DNA from: Actinospica robiniae DSM 44927
GTDB lineage: Bacteria; Actinomycetota; Actinomycetes; Streptomycetales; Catenulisporaceae
DNA length: 64,000 nt
Assembly: GCF_000504285.1 (NCBI RefSeq)
Contig: NZ_KI632511.1
Location: 1,919,372 to 1,983,371, forward strand
Direction of reading: 5' to 3'
Part shown: positions 16,296 to 25,413 of the stretch, in pieces
Layout: the number at the start of each line of letters is the position of its first letter
How positions within the stretch are numbered: the stretch's first letter is position 1
Made by a program: the position numbers and the translations under genes
Notes under the pieces: model-generated
The model's database searches: none
Told to the model about the DNA's origin: nothing
The model's input: only the letters and a program-made list of their open reading frames with translations

Positions 16296-18434
16296 TCAGC
16301 GGCAGCGATAGAGCGGGGCGGTCTCCTGCTCGACCGCGCCGTAGTCGGATCCCGGCACGAGCTGACAGGTCCGGACGACCTCGGCCGCGATACGGGAGAC
16401 GTCGGTGGCCGCGACCGACTGGCCGGAGGCGGCCGGCTTCGCACCGGAGGTCGCCGCCGTGCCCGAGCGCGCGCTGCGGCCGGTGAGCAGGACGTAGTGC
16501 AGTCGACCGTCGGCGACGAATGCGGAGAACTGCTGCGGCTGAGGGAAGTTCGCCGCTCCGGAGAACCCTCCCATCGGCAGCACGGACGCGCCCACGGACA
16601 GGATGTAGGGCGTGGCCATGGTCCACGACTGTGTCGCCATCAGGTAGCTTGCGCCGTCCTGATGGACCTTCAGGTAGCCGAGCAGCCTCTGCTCGGCCGC
16701 ATCGAGCGTCGCCGGCGGGCTGGCCGGGTTGTACGCGTTCGCCCCGGAACCGCGCGCGCGCGATCCCGGCGCCGACGCTGCGGTCTTCGCGTGCGTTCGT
16801 GCCGTCCGGGCCATGTCTGCTGTGCTCTCGCCGGTTTTGCCCGTGCCGGCGAAAGCAGCGGTGCTGCCGGCGAGGAGGCTGGCGGAGCCGTCGACGTAGC
16901 CGCCCGCACTGGCGTTGATCGGGGTTCCGGCGTGGGCGGAGTCGAAGACGGAGAGCGACCAGACTGCCGGGACTGCCAGCATCAGAGCACAGGAGGCGGC
17001 CGCGGTCCACGCGGTGACGCCCGCCCCGCTCGTGACCCTCCGGCGCACCACGACGGTTGCTGCGACGACGGTGGCGGCGGACGCCGCGAGCGGCAGTGCG
17101 ATTCCGGGCGCGAATCTCGGGAAGTCGGAGCTCAGCCGCACCGCCCAGGCCAGGGTGACCGCGGTCAGCGCGGGCAGGAACAGCCGGTGTGCCCACGAGT
17201 CGGCGCAGCGATACCACGCGATCGCACGCACCAGCGCATACGCGGAGAGTGCGGCCAGCGGCGGGGCAAGCGCGACCAGGTACGTCGAGTGCGGCACACT
17301 GCCGGCCGAGAGCGCGAGTCCGAGGGTCAGCAGCCAGCCGGTCCACATCAGAGCCCCGGCACGCACGGGTTCGGTACGCCCCCGGCCGCGCCGCCACAGG
17401 CCCAGCAGCGCCCCGGCCACGGCCACCGGGTAGAGCCAGCCGACCTGCGAGGCGAATCCGTGCTCGAACAGCTTGAACCAGCCGCTCGGGCCCGATCCGC
17501 CGAGGTCGGAGCTCTGCGCCGTGGTGACGCTGCCGAGGCCCGCGGCGGAGCCCTCGAGCCCGCCGAAACGGGCGAGTCCGTTGTAGCCGAAGACCATCGC
17601 GAACGCGCTGTTGTTCGTCGAACCGTCGATGTATGGCCGGTCCGCGCCCGGGGTGAGGGTCACGATGACCACCCACGACAGCGAGACGGCCAGACACGTG
17701 GCGCCGGCCGCCAGAGTGTGCCACACCCTGGTGCGCAGCCGGGGCGGCGCCGCGACGAGGTAGGCGAGGGCGAAGGCGGGCAGCACCGCCCAGGACTGCA
17801 GCATCTTGGCCTGGAACGCGAGGCCCACGCAGAGCCCGCACAGCATCAGCCAGCGCAGCCGCCCGGCCTCCATCGCGCGCTGCCAGGCCGCGGCGGCGAG
17901 CACGAGCAGGCAGGTGAGCGCCGCGTCCTCGATCACCTTGCCGAACAGCGACGCGGCTACCGGGGTGAGAGCGAAGACGCCGGCCGCGATCAGCCCGGCG
18001 CGCGGCCCGATCCAGCGGCGCACCGCGGTGTTGAGCGCGAGGATCGTCACCACGCCTTCCACGACCTGCGGCAGCACCAGCGCCCAGGGATGGAATCCGA
18101 AAACCAGGGCGCTGAGCGACTGCGGCCAGATGAAGCCGGGGATCTTGTCGATCGAGATCGACGCGTGCGGATCGAGCGCGCCGAACAGGAACGCGCGCCA
18201 CCCGGTCGTCATCGACCGCGCGGCCATCGCGTAGAAGCCCTTGTACTCGGCGTGCGCCGCCTGCCGGCCGTACATGGCGGCGGCCAGCAGCACGATCGTG
18301 GCGAGGATGAGCCGCTCGCGCCGGTCACGCGGCCCGGGGCCCGGGGTAGGCAGCAGACCTGCGCGGCCGTCAGGGATCGACGTCTCGGCCGTTGCCGTGC
18401 CGCTCCCTGCGGACGGCGACGCGGTGTGCGACAC
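16296..18434 (-). CDS. GT39-type polyprenol-dependent membrane glycosyltransferase (YkcB-like)
   Basis: This is an integral membrane enzyme that moves a sugar from a polyprenyl phosphate donor to a protein, lipid or envelope polymer on the outer face. The 712-aa protein has about a dozen hydrophobic helices. The first extracytoplasmic loop, AEYKGFYAMAARSMTTGW then DPHASISIDKIPGFIW, carries the acidic residues typical of this group. The C-terminal soluble part (about 600-712) includes YLMATQSWTMATPYIL and MGGFSGAANFP, a signature of the YkcA/YkcB subgroup. The GTG at 18434 is preferred because AAGGGAG lies 5 bp ahead. The segment of about 475-600, rich in Ala, Thr and Ser, is low in complexity. 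No acceptor gene is adjacent. Confidence 0.85.
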   Translation of the reverse strand: MSHTASPSAGSGTATAETSIPDGRAGLLPTPGPGPRDRRERLILATIVLLAAAMYGRQAAHAEYKGFYAMAARSMTTGWRAFLFGALDPHASISIDKIPGFIWPQSLSALVFGFHPWALVLPQVVEGVVTILALNTAVRRWIGPRAGLIAAGVFALTPVAASLFGKVIEDAALTCLLVLAAAAWQRAMEAGRLRWLMLCGLCVGLAFQAKMLQSWAVLPAFALAYLVAAPPRLRTRVWHTLAAGATCLAVSLSWVVIVTLTPGADRPYIDGSTNNSAFAMVFGYNGLARFGGLEGSAAGLGSVTTAQSSDLGGSGPSGWFKLFEHGFASQVGWLYPVAVAGALLGLWRRGRGRTEPVRAGALMWTGWLLTLGLALSAGSVPHSTYLVALAPPLAALSAYALVRAIAWYRCADSWAHRLFLPALTAVTLAWAVRLSSDFPRFAPGIALPLAASAATVVAATVVVRRRVTSGAGVTAWTAAASCALMLAVPAVWSLSVFDSAHAGTPINASAGGYVDGSASLLAGSTAAFAGTGKTGESTADMARTARTHAKTAASAPGSRARGSGANAYNPASPPATLDAAEQRLLGYLKVHQDGASYLMATQSWTMATPYILSVGASVLPMGGFSGAANFPQPQQFSAFVADGRLHYVLLTGRSARSGTAATSGAKPAASGQSVAATDVSRIAAEVVRTCQLVPGSDYGAVEQETAPLYRCR

Positions 18435-18699
18435 GCTCACTCCCTTCACCCAGACCGTCTGCACCGGCGAGAGCACGATCGGCGCGGTGAAGGGTCGTCG
18501 ACTCCGCGCGCACCCGGCATCGCGGGCGCCGGCCGGTCAGCCGGCGTCCGCGGACGGCGTCTCGCCTACCAGGACTCTCATGTGTTCATCGTGAGGGAGC
18601 AGAGATAAGCCAGGCAAGCGTATTCGATTATTTCCACCTATTGGAGCAGGTGCCGCGTACCATGACTGAGTTTCAGTTCACCCATCCGGTGCAGTGATC

Positions 18700-18729
18700 G
18701 GACGCCCGCCGCGAGTGCGGCGGACGTCC
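18700..18729 (-). terminator. hairpin downstream of lectin-like gene
   Basis: Two 13-base arms (GGACGCCCGCCGC and GCGGCGGACGTCC) pair with one mismatch around a GAGT loop. The hairpin lies 71 bp past the end of the propeller gene at 18801, in its direction of transcription. The rest of 18435-18800 is the upstream region of the glycosyltransferase, with no gene seen. Confidence 0.7.
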
Positions 18730-18800
18730 TGGCCTAGGCGGTGCACATTCCCTGGCTCACCATCACTGCGGGAACGCCCGGCTGCGACCCTGCCGGCCGG

Positions 18801-19835
18801 TCAGACCCAGGTCTGACGCTGCAGCCACAGGTTCTGCGCAGTGCCGGAGCCCTGGGTGAACACGTAGAGCAGGGCTTCCTGGTTGGCGATGGCGGGGCTG
18901 ACGTTGGCGGAGCCGATCACGCCGCCCAGCGACTGGAAGTCGGCGTAGGCAGCCTCGTTCTCGGCGTTCTGCACGGCCACCCACAGGGCGTTGTCGGTGC
19001 CCTTGACGAAGACGTTGACCCGTCCGTCGAGCCCGAGCGCGGCGGTGGGCCGGTCGATGATGGCTCCGCCGAGACTGGCCGGGGCGTTGAAGGAGTTGTA
19101 GTCGCCGGCCTGGCCGACGCGCCAGGCCGCGGCGTCCGAGCCGCGGTAGAGGATCTGGACGCGGGCCGCGGCGTCGAGCACGACCGACTGACGGGTGGTC
19201 ACGCCGGTGGTCTGCTGGGCGTAAGCCTGCCAGGCGTCGACGCCGTTGGGGCTGCTCTGCTGGATCGTCCAGAGGCTGTTGGATCCGCCCTGGACCGCGA
19301 CCACGATCCGCCCGGAGCCGTCGAGGATCGGCGAGGGCGTCGCGTAGATCGCACCGCCGAGGGAGACCGGGGCGGTGTACTGCTCGTAGTACAGGCCCGG
19401 GTTGCGCACGTACCACAGCGCGTTGTCGGTGCCGCGGAAGAAGATCTGGATCCGGCCGTCGGCGTTGAGCGCGGCGGCCGGGTCCCCGCCGGCGTTCGTC
19501 ACGATCCGGGTGGGCGCGCCGAAACCGCCGTTGGGCGCGGCCTGGGTGACGACTTCGATGTCGCCGGAGGTGTTGCGGTAGAACACCCGGATCTTGCCGT
19601 CCTTGCCGAGCACCGCGTTCGGCACGCCGGCGATCGCGGCGCCGGCGATCTGCAGCCAGGAGCTCCAGGTCCGGTCGCGCTGCTCCCAGATGGTCCAGAG
19701 CGTGTTGGAGCCGCCCTGGACGAAGACCTGGACGCGGTTGTCGGCGTTGCGGACGGGGGCGGGCTCGGCGTCGATGGAGCCCTGGAGGTTGATCCAGGTG
19801 CCCCAGACGGTTCCCGGAGTGGTGGACACAGGCAT
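18801..19835 (-). CDS. seven-repeat beta-propeller, lectin-like (PLL/PVL type)
   Basis: The 344-aa protein is built of seven repeats of about 48 residues, each with a strand pair of the form GRIQIFFRGTDNALWYV. Copies include VQVFVQGGSNTLWTIW, KIRVFYRNTSGDIEVV, IVVAVQGGSNSLWTIQ, VQILYRGSDAAAWRVG and VNVFVKGTDNALWVAV. This is the pattern of seven-bladed propeller lectins of the PVL/PLL group, which bind fucose or GlcNAc between blades. Binding is inferred, not shown. There is no signal peptide (MPVSTTPGTVW), so it stays inside or leaves by another path. The ATG at 19835 has AAAGGAAGT 6 bp ahead. The longer frame to 19889 lacks a site. Confidence 0.75.
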   Translation of the reverse strand: MPVSTTPGTVWGTWINLQGSIDAEPAPVRNADNRVQVFVQGGSNTLWTIWEQRDRTWSSWLQIAGAAIAGVPNAVLGKDGKIRVFYRNTSGDIEVVTQAAPNGGFGAPTRIVTNAGGDPAAALNADGRIQIFFRGTDNALWYVRNPGLYYEQYTAPVSLGGAIYATPSPILDGSGRIVVAVQGGSNSLWTIQQSSPNGVDAWQAYAQQTTGVTTRQSVVLDAAARVQILYRGSDAAAWRVGQAGDYNSFNAPASLGGAIIDRPTAALGLDGRVNVFVKGTDNALWVAVQNAENEAAYADFQSLGGVIGSANVSPAIANQEALLYVFTQGSGTAQNLWLQRQTWV

Positions 19836-20129
19836 GAGTGACTTCCTTTCACGCGCTGCGCACAGACTGCATTGTGCAAGTGTGCTCACATGAGTTATGC
19901 CACCCGATTGGCCCTATATGCCATGTTTTGCGTGGTATGTTATCGGAGCTTCGGGGTATGATCATTAGCCTCTCCGGCGCCGTGACCAGGCCCTACCGCC
20001 GCGCACGACACAGGGTGCCGTCGATTGGACGATGAGCGTCCGAAATCAACACCATGATCCCGGATACCTGGCATGATCCAGTCGATGGCCGGTTCGGGCG
20101 CAGAGGGACTCCGATGATGGGACGCCGCG

Positions 20130-20465
20130 GTGCGCGAAGGGGAGCGGTACTCACTGGCCGAACGACCGGCACTCGGCCGCAGGACCCTATTAGTCAGTGT
20201 CCGTCGGGATTTCGCTGCCCCTATCATCTTTTCTCAGATTCTCTTCGTCGCCTACGCCATAGGCCTGCCACTAGTGGTCGACACGACCGTGGCAGGCCTT
20301 GCGGCGTGCTGGTTCTCCGGCCGCCTAGGAGGTTGGCTCATCGCTCGGTACCAGCCACACAGGGCCCGAAGCGGGCTGGGCGGCGAACCGAGGAACGTCC
20401 CCGATGCGGGACCGTCAGGAAGTAGCCGAGCGGTCGATCTCGAGGACTCACGGGAGATCAACTAG
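20130..20465 (+). CDS. possible small membrane protein
   Basis: The 111-residue frame has a hydrophobic centre (about 30-75, FAAPIIFSQILFVAYAIGLP then VAGLAACWFSGRLGGWLIA) that could form two helices, between charged ends. No family is recognised. The GTG start has only a weak site (GATGGG) ahead. The codon third positions are less GC-rich than in neighbours. The region 19836-20129 upstream shows no gene. Confidence 0.4.
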   Translation: MREGERYSLAERPALGRRTLLVSVRRDFAAPIIFSQILFVAYAIGLPLVVDTTVAGLAACWFSGRLGGWLIARYQPHRARSGLGGEPRNVPDAGPSGSSRAVDLEDSREIN

Positions 20466-20583
20466 GCGGCGAGCCTCCGACCTGTGCGCAGGCCAGTGAT
20501 ATGCGGATCCTCCGCCTCCCAAGCCGGCAGCGTACCGCCCAGATTTGGCTGCCCAAGGTCGGAGCGTCTGGTCCGGAATGGCT

Positions 20584-20856
20584 CTACGATTCGGCCGCTA
20601 GCTTGCGGCGCCTTGCTTCTTCGAGGTGGCTCGGGCGCGTGCTCAGCCTGAGCTGGCTACCTGCGTAGCCCGCGCCGACGACCGCGGCCACTGAACCGAC
20701 TGCCGGCCAGTCCGCCGAGTCTGCGCGCCCTTCGGCGATCTCGGCGCGGTCGACCACACCGATCTCTCCGGACGAGACCTGGACCCTGAGTCCGTAGTGC
20801 ATGTGGCGAACCACTGTTCCGTCAACCACAGCCCACTTTGCCAACTGTTCAGCCAC
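20584..20856 (-). CDS. small S1-like RNA-binding domain protein (uncertain)
   Basis: The 90-aa protein begins WAVVDGTVVRHMHYGLRVQV, followed by GEIGVVDRAEIAEG. This matches the beta-strand order of an S1/OB-fold domain: G-x-V, then a YGLRV turn, then G-x-V-D. Such small proteins bind RNA or serve as translation accessories. The C-terminal third (SQLRLSTRPSHLEEARRR) is basic. No ribosome site is clear before the GTG. It stands alone. Confidence 0.5.
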   Translation of the reverse strand: MAEQLAKWAVVDGTVVRHMHYGLRVQVSSGEIGVVDRAEIAEGRADSADWPAVGSVAAVVGAGYAGSQLRLSTRPSHLEEARRRKLAAES

Positions 20857-20999
20857 GGCAACAGTCTGTCAGAGATCGACACCCGTGGGTGACACCGATG
20901 GGGCCGCCCGAAGGTATACCGGCTCGCTCACCCAGGCATGGCAGCATTCTGGCCCGGCCGTAACGTGGCCGGGCCAGGGTGGATATTCTCAGCGGGCTC

Positions 21000-21137
21000 C
21001 TAGCTCCATATCACATGGATGTGGTGGAGCAATGCCAGAACTCCCGTAGTCGCGAGCCCTCCAAGGATCGCATAGAAGAGCGCACCAGCACCGCTCTCGG
21101 GGTCGGGCACGTGGCGACGGCCAGGATCCGGACTCAT
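21000..21137 (-). CDS. small single-helix membrane protein (45 aa)
   Basis: The peptide MSPDPGRRHVPDPESGAG is followed by a transmembrane helix (ALFYAILGGLATTGVLALLH) and a short HHIHVIWS tail. The ATG at 21137 has GGAAAGGA 9 bp ahead. It fits the many short membrane proteins of actinobacteria but is not recognised. A longer overlapping frame on the same strand (to 21794) runs into the XRE gene and is not believed. Confidence 0.42.
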   Translation of the reverse strand: MSPDPGRRHVPDPESGAGALFYAILGGLATTGVLALLHHIHVIWS

Positions 21138-21569
21138 CACGGGCATCCTTTCCATAAAGAAGGGCGCTCTTGTTAGTCGCCTGTCGTGATATTCGCGATG
21201 CCTGACTGGCGACGATATATCTGCGATCTTGAGGCCGCCATGATCTGCGCCCGGCAAGTTCTGGCACCGCCTGACTGCCGATGGCGCGACGACCCTGGCC
21301 ACGCGCCGGGAGGCGCGAGCGCGCCGATACTCGTCGGCTACCTTCAAGCGCCTCGTGCCGAAAATCGGCAGTGGAGTGCCGTCACAGTCGCGGTCGCAGA
21401 GGTTAGAGTGTCTGATGTTCGACACCGTCTGACGTGGGGCGGGCTCGAAGCAACGACGGCTTCTTGTTGGCAGAGCGCCTTTTTCCGTCGGCGACGGTCT
21501 TGACTGGCCGACCGTATCTGCCGCGCCGTCATCTCGACGAGCAGAATCTTGAGTTGGGAGGCAACCTCG
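21138..21569. other. intergenic region upstream of XRE regulator
   Basis: No gene is supported here. An open frame at 21186-21503 (+) has no ribosome site and no familiar features. A dyad GTGTC...GACAC around 21407-21424 may be a regulator site. Confidence 0.4.
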
Positions 21570-22919
21570 ATGCGTGAGGGTCACGACCCAGCAAGCCTTG
21601 GGCATGGCTGGCCTGTCTGGGGTAAAGCGATCGATGATGCGCTGCGGGAACGGAATATCTCCATCAACGCCGCGGCGGATCGCGTGGGCGTGCGGAATAC
21701 GACGCTGCGCAAGTGGCTCGACGGCCAGAGTCCTCCCCGTCTGGATATCCTGCCGGTGCTCAGCCAGATCACCGGACTCAGCCATGCCTACCAATTATCC
21801 TTAGGAGGAATACTCCCACCATCTCTGTCCGCTGACGCTCATATGGCGCAGGTCGCTTCGGAACTACGCACTGCCGCCGGAAAGCTTGACTACTTGGTCG
21901 CCCATGCTGCTGAACTGGCCTTCACCGATGCCGGTGGGCGACTCGCCGGGATACTGCTGGCCGAGGGGTTCGACCTCCAGACGACACTTCGGCGCGCAAA
22001 CCGGGGTGGAAAGTATCCGGTTCATTTGAGCACATACATCGGTATCGACACCTACGGCGCGAGCCGGAGCTTAGCGGAAGACGAGCTCCGCCGAATAGTG
22101 ACGCGGATCGTAGGTGAGGCATCCTCAAGCTTCGGCGCCCGTTGGCGCGAGCAAGATGCCCATGACTGGGAACCGCCGCGTCCCCGACTGATTCTCAATG
22201 TTCCGCAGCATGAGCGGCCGCGGCCACCTGCCGAGAACAGACTGTCGGCGACTCCGAATATTCTGATGCTGGGATGTCCGTACGCGCACGCCGAGTACAT
22301 AGGCGCCTTGTTGGCCGACTCTCTGGGTTATGGCTATCACGACGTCCGGTACAGCGTCCCTCTCCCGTTGGATCGGTTGCCGGCTGATCCCATCGTGACG
22401 GACGCGCGACTCCGCTACACCAGGTCTCTGTTGAGCGATGAGCAGCAGACCGCGAAGCACGTCTGGTCCATCACCGATCATCGCGTGATACCTCACGTCA
22501 TTTCTGATTTGGCCGACTCGGCGATCGGCTGTGCCGTTTACGTTCGCAGCGAGGATCAGCTTCTGAGGCGCGGTTCGAGTATATGGAACATCGATCTCGA
22601 AGAGATGATCCAACTGAGAACGCTGTTAGATGACGCAGTAGGCATGGCGACGTGGCCGGTACTGACGGTGGTCATGCCGGATGCCCTGCTACGTCCCGAA
22701 GAGGGTGGCGACATCGATCGTGACCGCATCGCAGATGTTGCCACCTTGGCTGCTGCAGACGTCTGGCGCGCTCTCGCTGCACGGGGAATGGTCCCGCGAG
22801 GGAACATGGCGCTGGGCAGCTTGCGCGGACTCTTCGATGACCGGGGTAAGCCGACGGATCTACGCTCGTCCCTCGTCGCCAGTGAGCAGCGAATGCCTCC
22901 GCGGCTCTCCAATCTGTAG
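21570..22919 (+). CDS. XRE-family HTH protein with large C-terminal domain
   Basis: This is a probable transcription regulator. Residues about 10-70 form an XRE helix-turn-helix (WGKAIDDALRERNISINAA, DRVGVRNTTLRKWLDGQSPP). The remaining about 380 residues are not a known family by eye. They include a predicted Rossmann-like start (ATPNILMLGCPYAHAEYIG), so this part may bind a nucleotide or other ligand. The ATG at 21570 is chosen because GGGAGG lies 8 bp ahead; the frame itself is open from 21549. At 449 aa it is far longer than simple XRE repressors. No partner gene is adjacent. Confidence 0.72.
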   Translation: MREGHDPASLGHGWPVWGKAIDDALRERNISINAAADRVGVRNTTLRKWLDGQSPPRLDILPVLSQITGLSHAYQLSLGGILPPSLSADAHMAQVASELRTAAGKLDYLVAHAAELAFTDAGGRLAGILLAEGFDLQTTLRRANRGGKYPVHLSTYIGIDTYGASRSLAEDELRRIVTRIVGEASSSFGARWREQDAHDWEPPRPRLILNVPQHERPRPPAENRLSATPNILMLGCPYAHAEYIGALLADSLGYGYHDVRYSVPLPLDRLPADPIVTDARLRYTRSLLSDEQQTAKHVWSITDHRVIPHVISDLADSAIGCAVYVRSEDQLLRRGSSIWNIDLEEMIQLRTLLDDAVGMATWPVLTVVMPDALLRPEEGGDIDRDRIADVATLAAADVWRALAARGMVPRGNMALGSLRGLFDDRGKPTDLRSSLVASEQRMPPRLSNL

Positions 22920-22935
22920 CCGGCATTCCCGGGCA

Positions 22936-23922
22936 TCAGGACCCGGGTGTCAGGACGAGGCGGCCGGCGAGCGATCGGTTCTCCATCCGCTCGTGCGCTT
23001 CGGCGGCCTGGCTGAAGCCGAGCGCCTCGACCACGGTCTCGCCCAGGCCGGCGGCGACCGCCGCCCGGGCTGCTTCGAGGGCGGGGCGCAGCACGTGCGG
23101 GTGCGAGGGCATGAACGCTCCGGCGTTGAACCCGGCGATCGTGATGCTGCCGAGCCACAGTCGGTTGTCGGAGATCGTGTGCTCCCAGTCGCCGCTCGCG
23201 TTGCCGGCGGCGATCAGCCGACCGCCCGGGCCCATCAGCTCGAGGCTGCGGGTCCGCACGTCGCCGCCGACCGGGTCGATGACCACGTCGAACTTCTCGT
23301 CACCGAACACGTCAGGAAGCTGCGTCGAGTCGACGATCCGGTCGTACGGAAGCCTCGTGCTGCCGGCCGCCTCCAGCTTGCTGGGGCGGACCGTGCCGAT
23401 CACGCGCGAGGCCCCCAGCTGCTTCGCCATGCCGGGGAACGCGCTCGACAGGCCGCCGAGGGCGCCGTGCACCAGGACGCTCTCGCCCTGCTTGAGGTGC
23501 GCGACCTCGGTCAGGGCGGCGAAAGCCATCGCCGCGTTCGGGATCATCGACACCGCGATCGCCGGATCGATGTCGTGGCCCGCCAGCGAAACCACGAAGG
23601 GCGCGGCCGCGACATATACCGACGCGTAGCCACCCGTTCCGGTCTGCGACATCGCCACCACCGGCTCGCCGACCTTGAAGTCGGCCACGCCCGCACCGAG
23701 CGCGCGCACCGTTCCGGTGACCTCCAGGCCCGGGATGAAGGAGGGCTGCGGCATCCCAGGGCGGTCCTTGTAGACGCCCTGCCGGATGAACAGGTCGATC
23801 AGCCCGACCGCCGCGTGCGTGACGTCGATGGTGATCTGGCCCGGGCCCGGGCTCAGGTCGGGCAGTTCGGTGACGGTGAGCACGCTCGGGCCGCCGAACG
23901 CGGTTGCCTGGACTGCTTCCAT
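22936..23922 (-). CDS. NADPH:quinone oxidoreductase, zinc-free MDR family
   Basis: This cytoplasmic enzyme of the medium-chain dehydrogenase/reductase superfamily reduces quinones or enones with NADPH. It starts MEAVQATAFGGPSVLTVTE, has the groove sequence GLEVTGTVRALGAGV, and has the nucleotide-binding stretch VLVHGALGGLSSAFPGMAKQ near residues 150-170. The Cys ligands of zinc alcohol dehydrogenases are missing, as in QOR. The length of 328 aa is normal. It is divergent from a TetR gene with two operator copies between, so it is probably the target of that repressor. Confidence 0.88.
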   Translation of the reverse strand: MEAVQATAFGGPSVLTVTELPDLSPGPGQITIDVTHAAVGLIDLFIRQGVYKDRPGMPQPSFIPGLEVTGTVRALGAGVADFKVGEPVVAMSQTGTGGYASVYVAAAPFVVSLAGHDIDPAIAVSMIPNAAMAFAALTEVAHLKQGESVLVHGALGGLSSAFPGMAKQLGASRVIGTVRPSKLEAAGSTRLPYDRIVDSTQLPDVFGDEKFDVVIDPVGGDVRTRSLELMGPGGRLIAAGNASGDWEHTISDNRLWLGSITIAGFNAGAFMPSHPHVLRPALEAARAAVAAGLGETVVEALGFSQAAEAHERMENRSLAGRLVLTPGS

Positions 23923-23959
23923 GAGGGGATTCTTCCTTTTTACGCGGTATGCACTTCAG

Positions 23960-24030
23960 ATAACGCACGTCGTGATGCGTTATCGCCACGGTAACACGGA
24001 TCCAGGGGTAACGCACGGCGTGATGCGTTA
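23960..24030. promoter_or_regulatory. two TetR operators between quinone reductase and tetR
   Basis: Two imperfect palindromes with arms TAACGCA and TGCGTTA occur at 23960-23983 and 24009-24030, with centres 48 bp apart. The second ends 10 bp before the regulator start. The sequence between the arms is close in both (CGTCGTGA, CGGCGTGA). The arrangement fits repression of both divergent genes. Confidence 0.8.
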
Positions 24031-24040
24031 ATCTGGTGAC

Positions 24041-24718
24041 ATGGGTGCGAGAGCGCGATCAGCCGAGGACAAAGCCCGCAGGTCACAGGACCTCCTGGCG
24101 GCCGCGGAATCCGTCGCGCTCGAGCTCGGCGGGATCCGCTTCGTCACCATCGCCGCCGTCACCGAGCGCGCCGGTCTGCACCGAACCGGCGTGCGCCGGT
24201 ACTACGAGAACAAGGAAGAGTTGCTGCTGGAACTGGCCGAACGCGGCTGGGGCCAGTGGCGTGACGCGGTCAAGAAGGAGACCGGCGTTCGCGGGGACAT
24301 CAGCCCGATTGAGGTGGCCGGCGTCCTGGTCACGACCATCGCCGGGCTTCCGGTCTTCTGCGACCTGCTGACACACGTCGCGATGCGACTCGAAGGCGAC
24401 GTCGACATCGAACGCGCCCGCCGCTACAAGACCAACGCCACTGCCGCACACGACGAACTCGTGGCGACGCTCGTCGCCGCCGGCAGCATGAACACGGGGC
24501 AGATCAAGACTCTGGTCGCGACGACCATCTCGCTCGCCGCCAGCCTCTGGCAGGTCTCACACCCCACCCCGACCCTGGCAGCACTCTACGAGCAGGTACC
24601 AGAATGGGGACACATCGCACTGGACTTCGAGTCCCGGCTCGCCCTCATCGTCCAGGCCACTGCACTGGGCCTCACCCAGATCGCGCCGGAGAAGGCGGCA
24701 GGGCCGCCGCACGCGTGA
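24041..24718 (+). CDS. TetR-family repressor
   Basis: The 225-residue protein carries the TetR helix-turn-helix at about residues 15-60: LLAAAESVALELGGIRFVTI, then AVTERAGLHRTGVRRYYENK, then LLLELAE. The C-terminal part is the variable ligand pocket. It is divergent from the quinone reductase, with paired operators between. It therefore probably represses the reductase and itself and is released by a quinone or other electrophile; this is inference from layout. It is convergent with the hydrolase gene, and a 56-bp palindrome lies between. Confidence 0.88.
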   Translation: MGARARSAEDKARRSQDLLAAAESVALELGGIRFVTIAAVTERAGLHRTGVRRYYENKEELLLELAERGWGQWRDAVKKETGVRGDISPIEVAGVLVTTIAGLPVFCDLLTHVAMRLEGDVDIERARRYKTNATAAHDELVATLVAAGSMNTGQIKTLVATTISLAASLWQVSHPTPTLAALYEQVPEWGHIALDFESRLALIVQATALGLTQIAPEKAAGPPHA

Positions 24719-24760
24719 GGCGCGGCCGCCGAGCCAGCCTGCTCGGGCGCTCAGTCCGAA

Positions 24761-24816
24761 GACTCGGCCTGCGGGTACGGGCTCGCCGCGGCGAGCCCGT
24801 ACCCGCAGGCCGAGTC
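24761..24816. terminator. perfect 56-bp palindrome, bidirectional terminator
   Basis: Bases 24761-24816 read the same on both strands through all 28 pairs, without a loop (centre CCGCGG). It sits between convergent tetR (stop 24718) and the isochorismatase-like gene (stop 24825), so it would fold as a terminator in both transcripts. The zero-loop perfection over 28 bp is unusual. Confidence 0.85.
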
Positions 24817-24824
24817 GGGGTGGG

Positions 24825-25373
24825 TCAGCCCAGTTCGGTCAGGATCTCGGCCGTCTCGCGGACTTCCGCGATCATCGGGAAGATCGTCTGCACCGAGTGC
24901 GCGTGGGCTGCCGGGTTGGCGTCCGCGACGGCATCGCGGGCGATGAGCACGTTGTAGCCGTACTCGTGAGCGAAGCGGGCCGTGCTCTCCACCCCGATGC
25001 TGGTGGCGATGCCGCACAGCACGATCTGGGTGATGCCGCGGCCGGCGAGCTGCTCGTGCAGGTCGGTGCTGCCGAAGGCGCCCCAGGTGCGCTTCTGCAC
25101 GAGGATGTCGTCGGGGTGGGCGCCGAGTTCCGGGCTCAGGTCGGCGAAGTCCGCCGGGAACTCGCCGCCCGCGCGGGAGAAGTCTGCGCGGCCGGGGGCG
25201 CCGCCGACGACGGTGACGAGTGCGACCGGGCGGTTCTGGGCCCGGAAGGCGTGGGCGAGGCGCCCGGCGTTCGCCACGACGGCCGCCGCGGTCTCGGCCG
25301 GGGGCAGGGCGACGATGCCCTTCTGCAGGTCGATGACGACGAGGGCGGTCGAGGCGTCGAGTGTCACGGTCAC
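24825..25373 (-). CDS. isochorismatase-like cysteine hydrolase
   Basis: The 182-aa cytoplasmic protein belongs to the cysteine hydrolase group that includes isochorismatases, nicotinamidases and N-carbamoyl hydrolases. It shows the catalytic Asp in ALVVIDLQKGIV, the Lys region LVQKRTWGAFGST, and the Cys nucleophile in QIVLCGIATSIGVESTAR. The start at 25373 (GTG) has AAAAGG 8 bp ahead. The frame is open to 25451 but lacks resemblance beyond. The MFS gene lies 40 bp upstream on the same strand, so the two are probably one transcript. The substrate is unknown. Confidence 0.85.
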   Translation of the reverse strand: MTVTLDASTALVVIDLQKGIVALPPAETAAAVVANAGRLAHAFRAQNRPVALVTVVGGAPGRADFSRAGGEFPADFADLSPELGAHPDDILVQKRTWGAFGSTDLHEQLAGRGITQIVLCGIATSIGVESTARFAHEYGYNVLIARDAVADANPAAHAHSVQTIFPMIAEVRETAEILTELG

Positions 25374-25413
25374 GGTTGTTGCCTTTTCTCGTTGTTCTTG
25401 CGGTGCGGGGTGG

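Noticed and set aside
15162-18608. 1148-residue open frame on the plus strand
   Set aside because: It is the antisense or out-of-frame shadow of the GH92 tail, DUF4190 and glycosyltransferase genes, rich in Arg, Gly and Pro with no motif.
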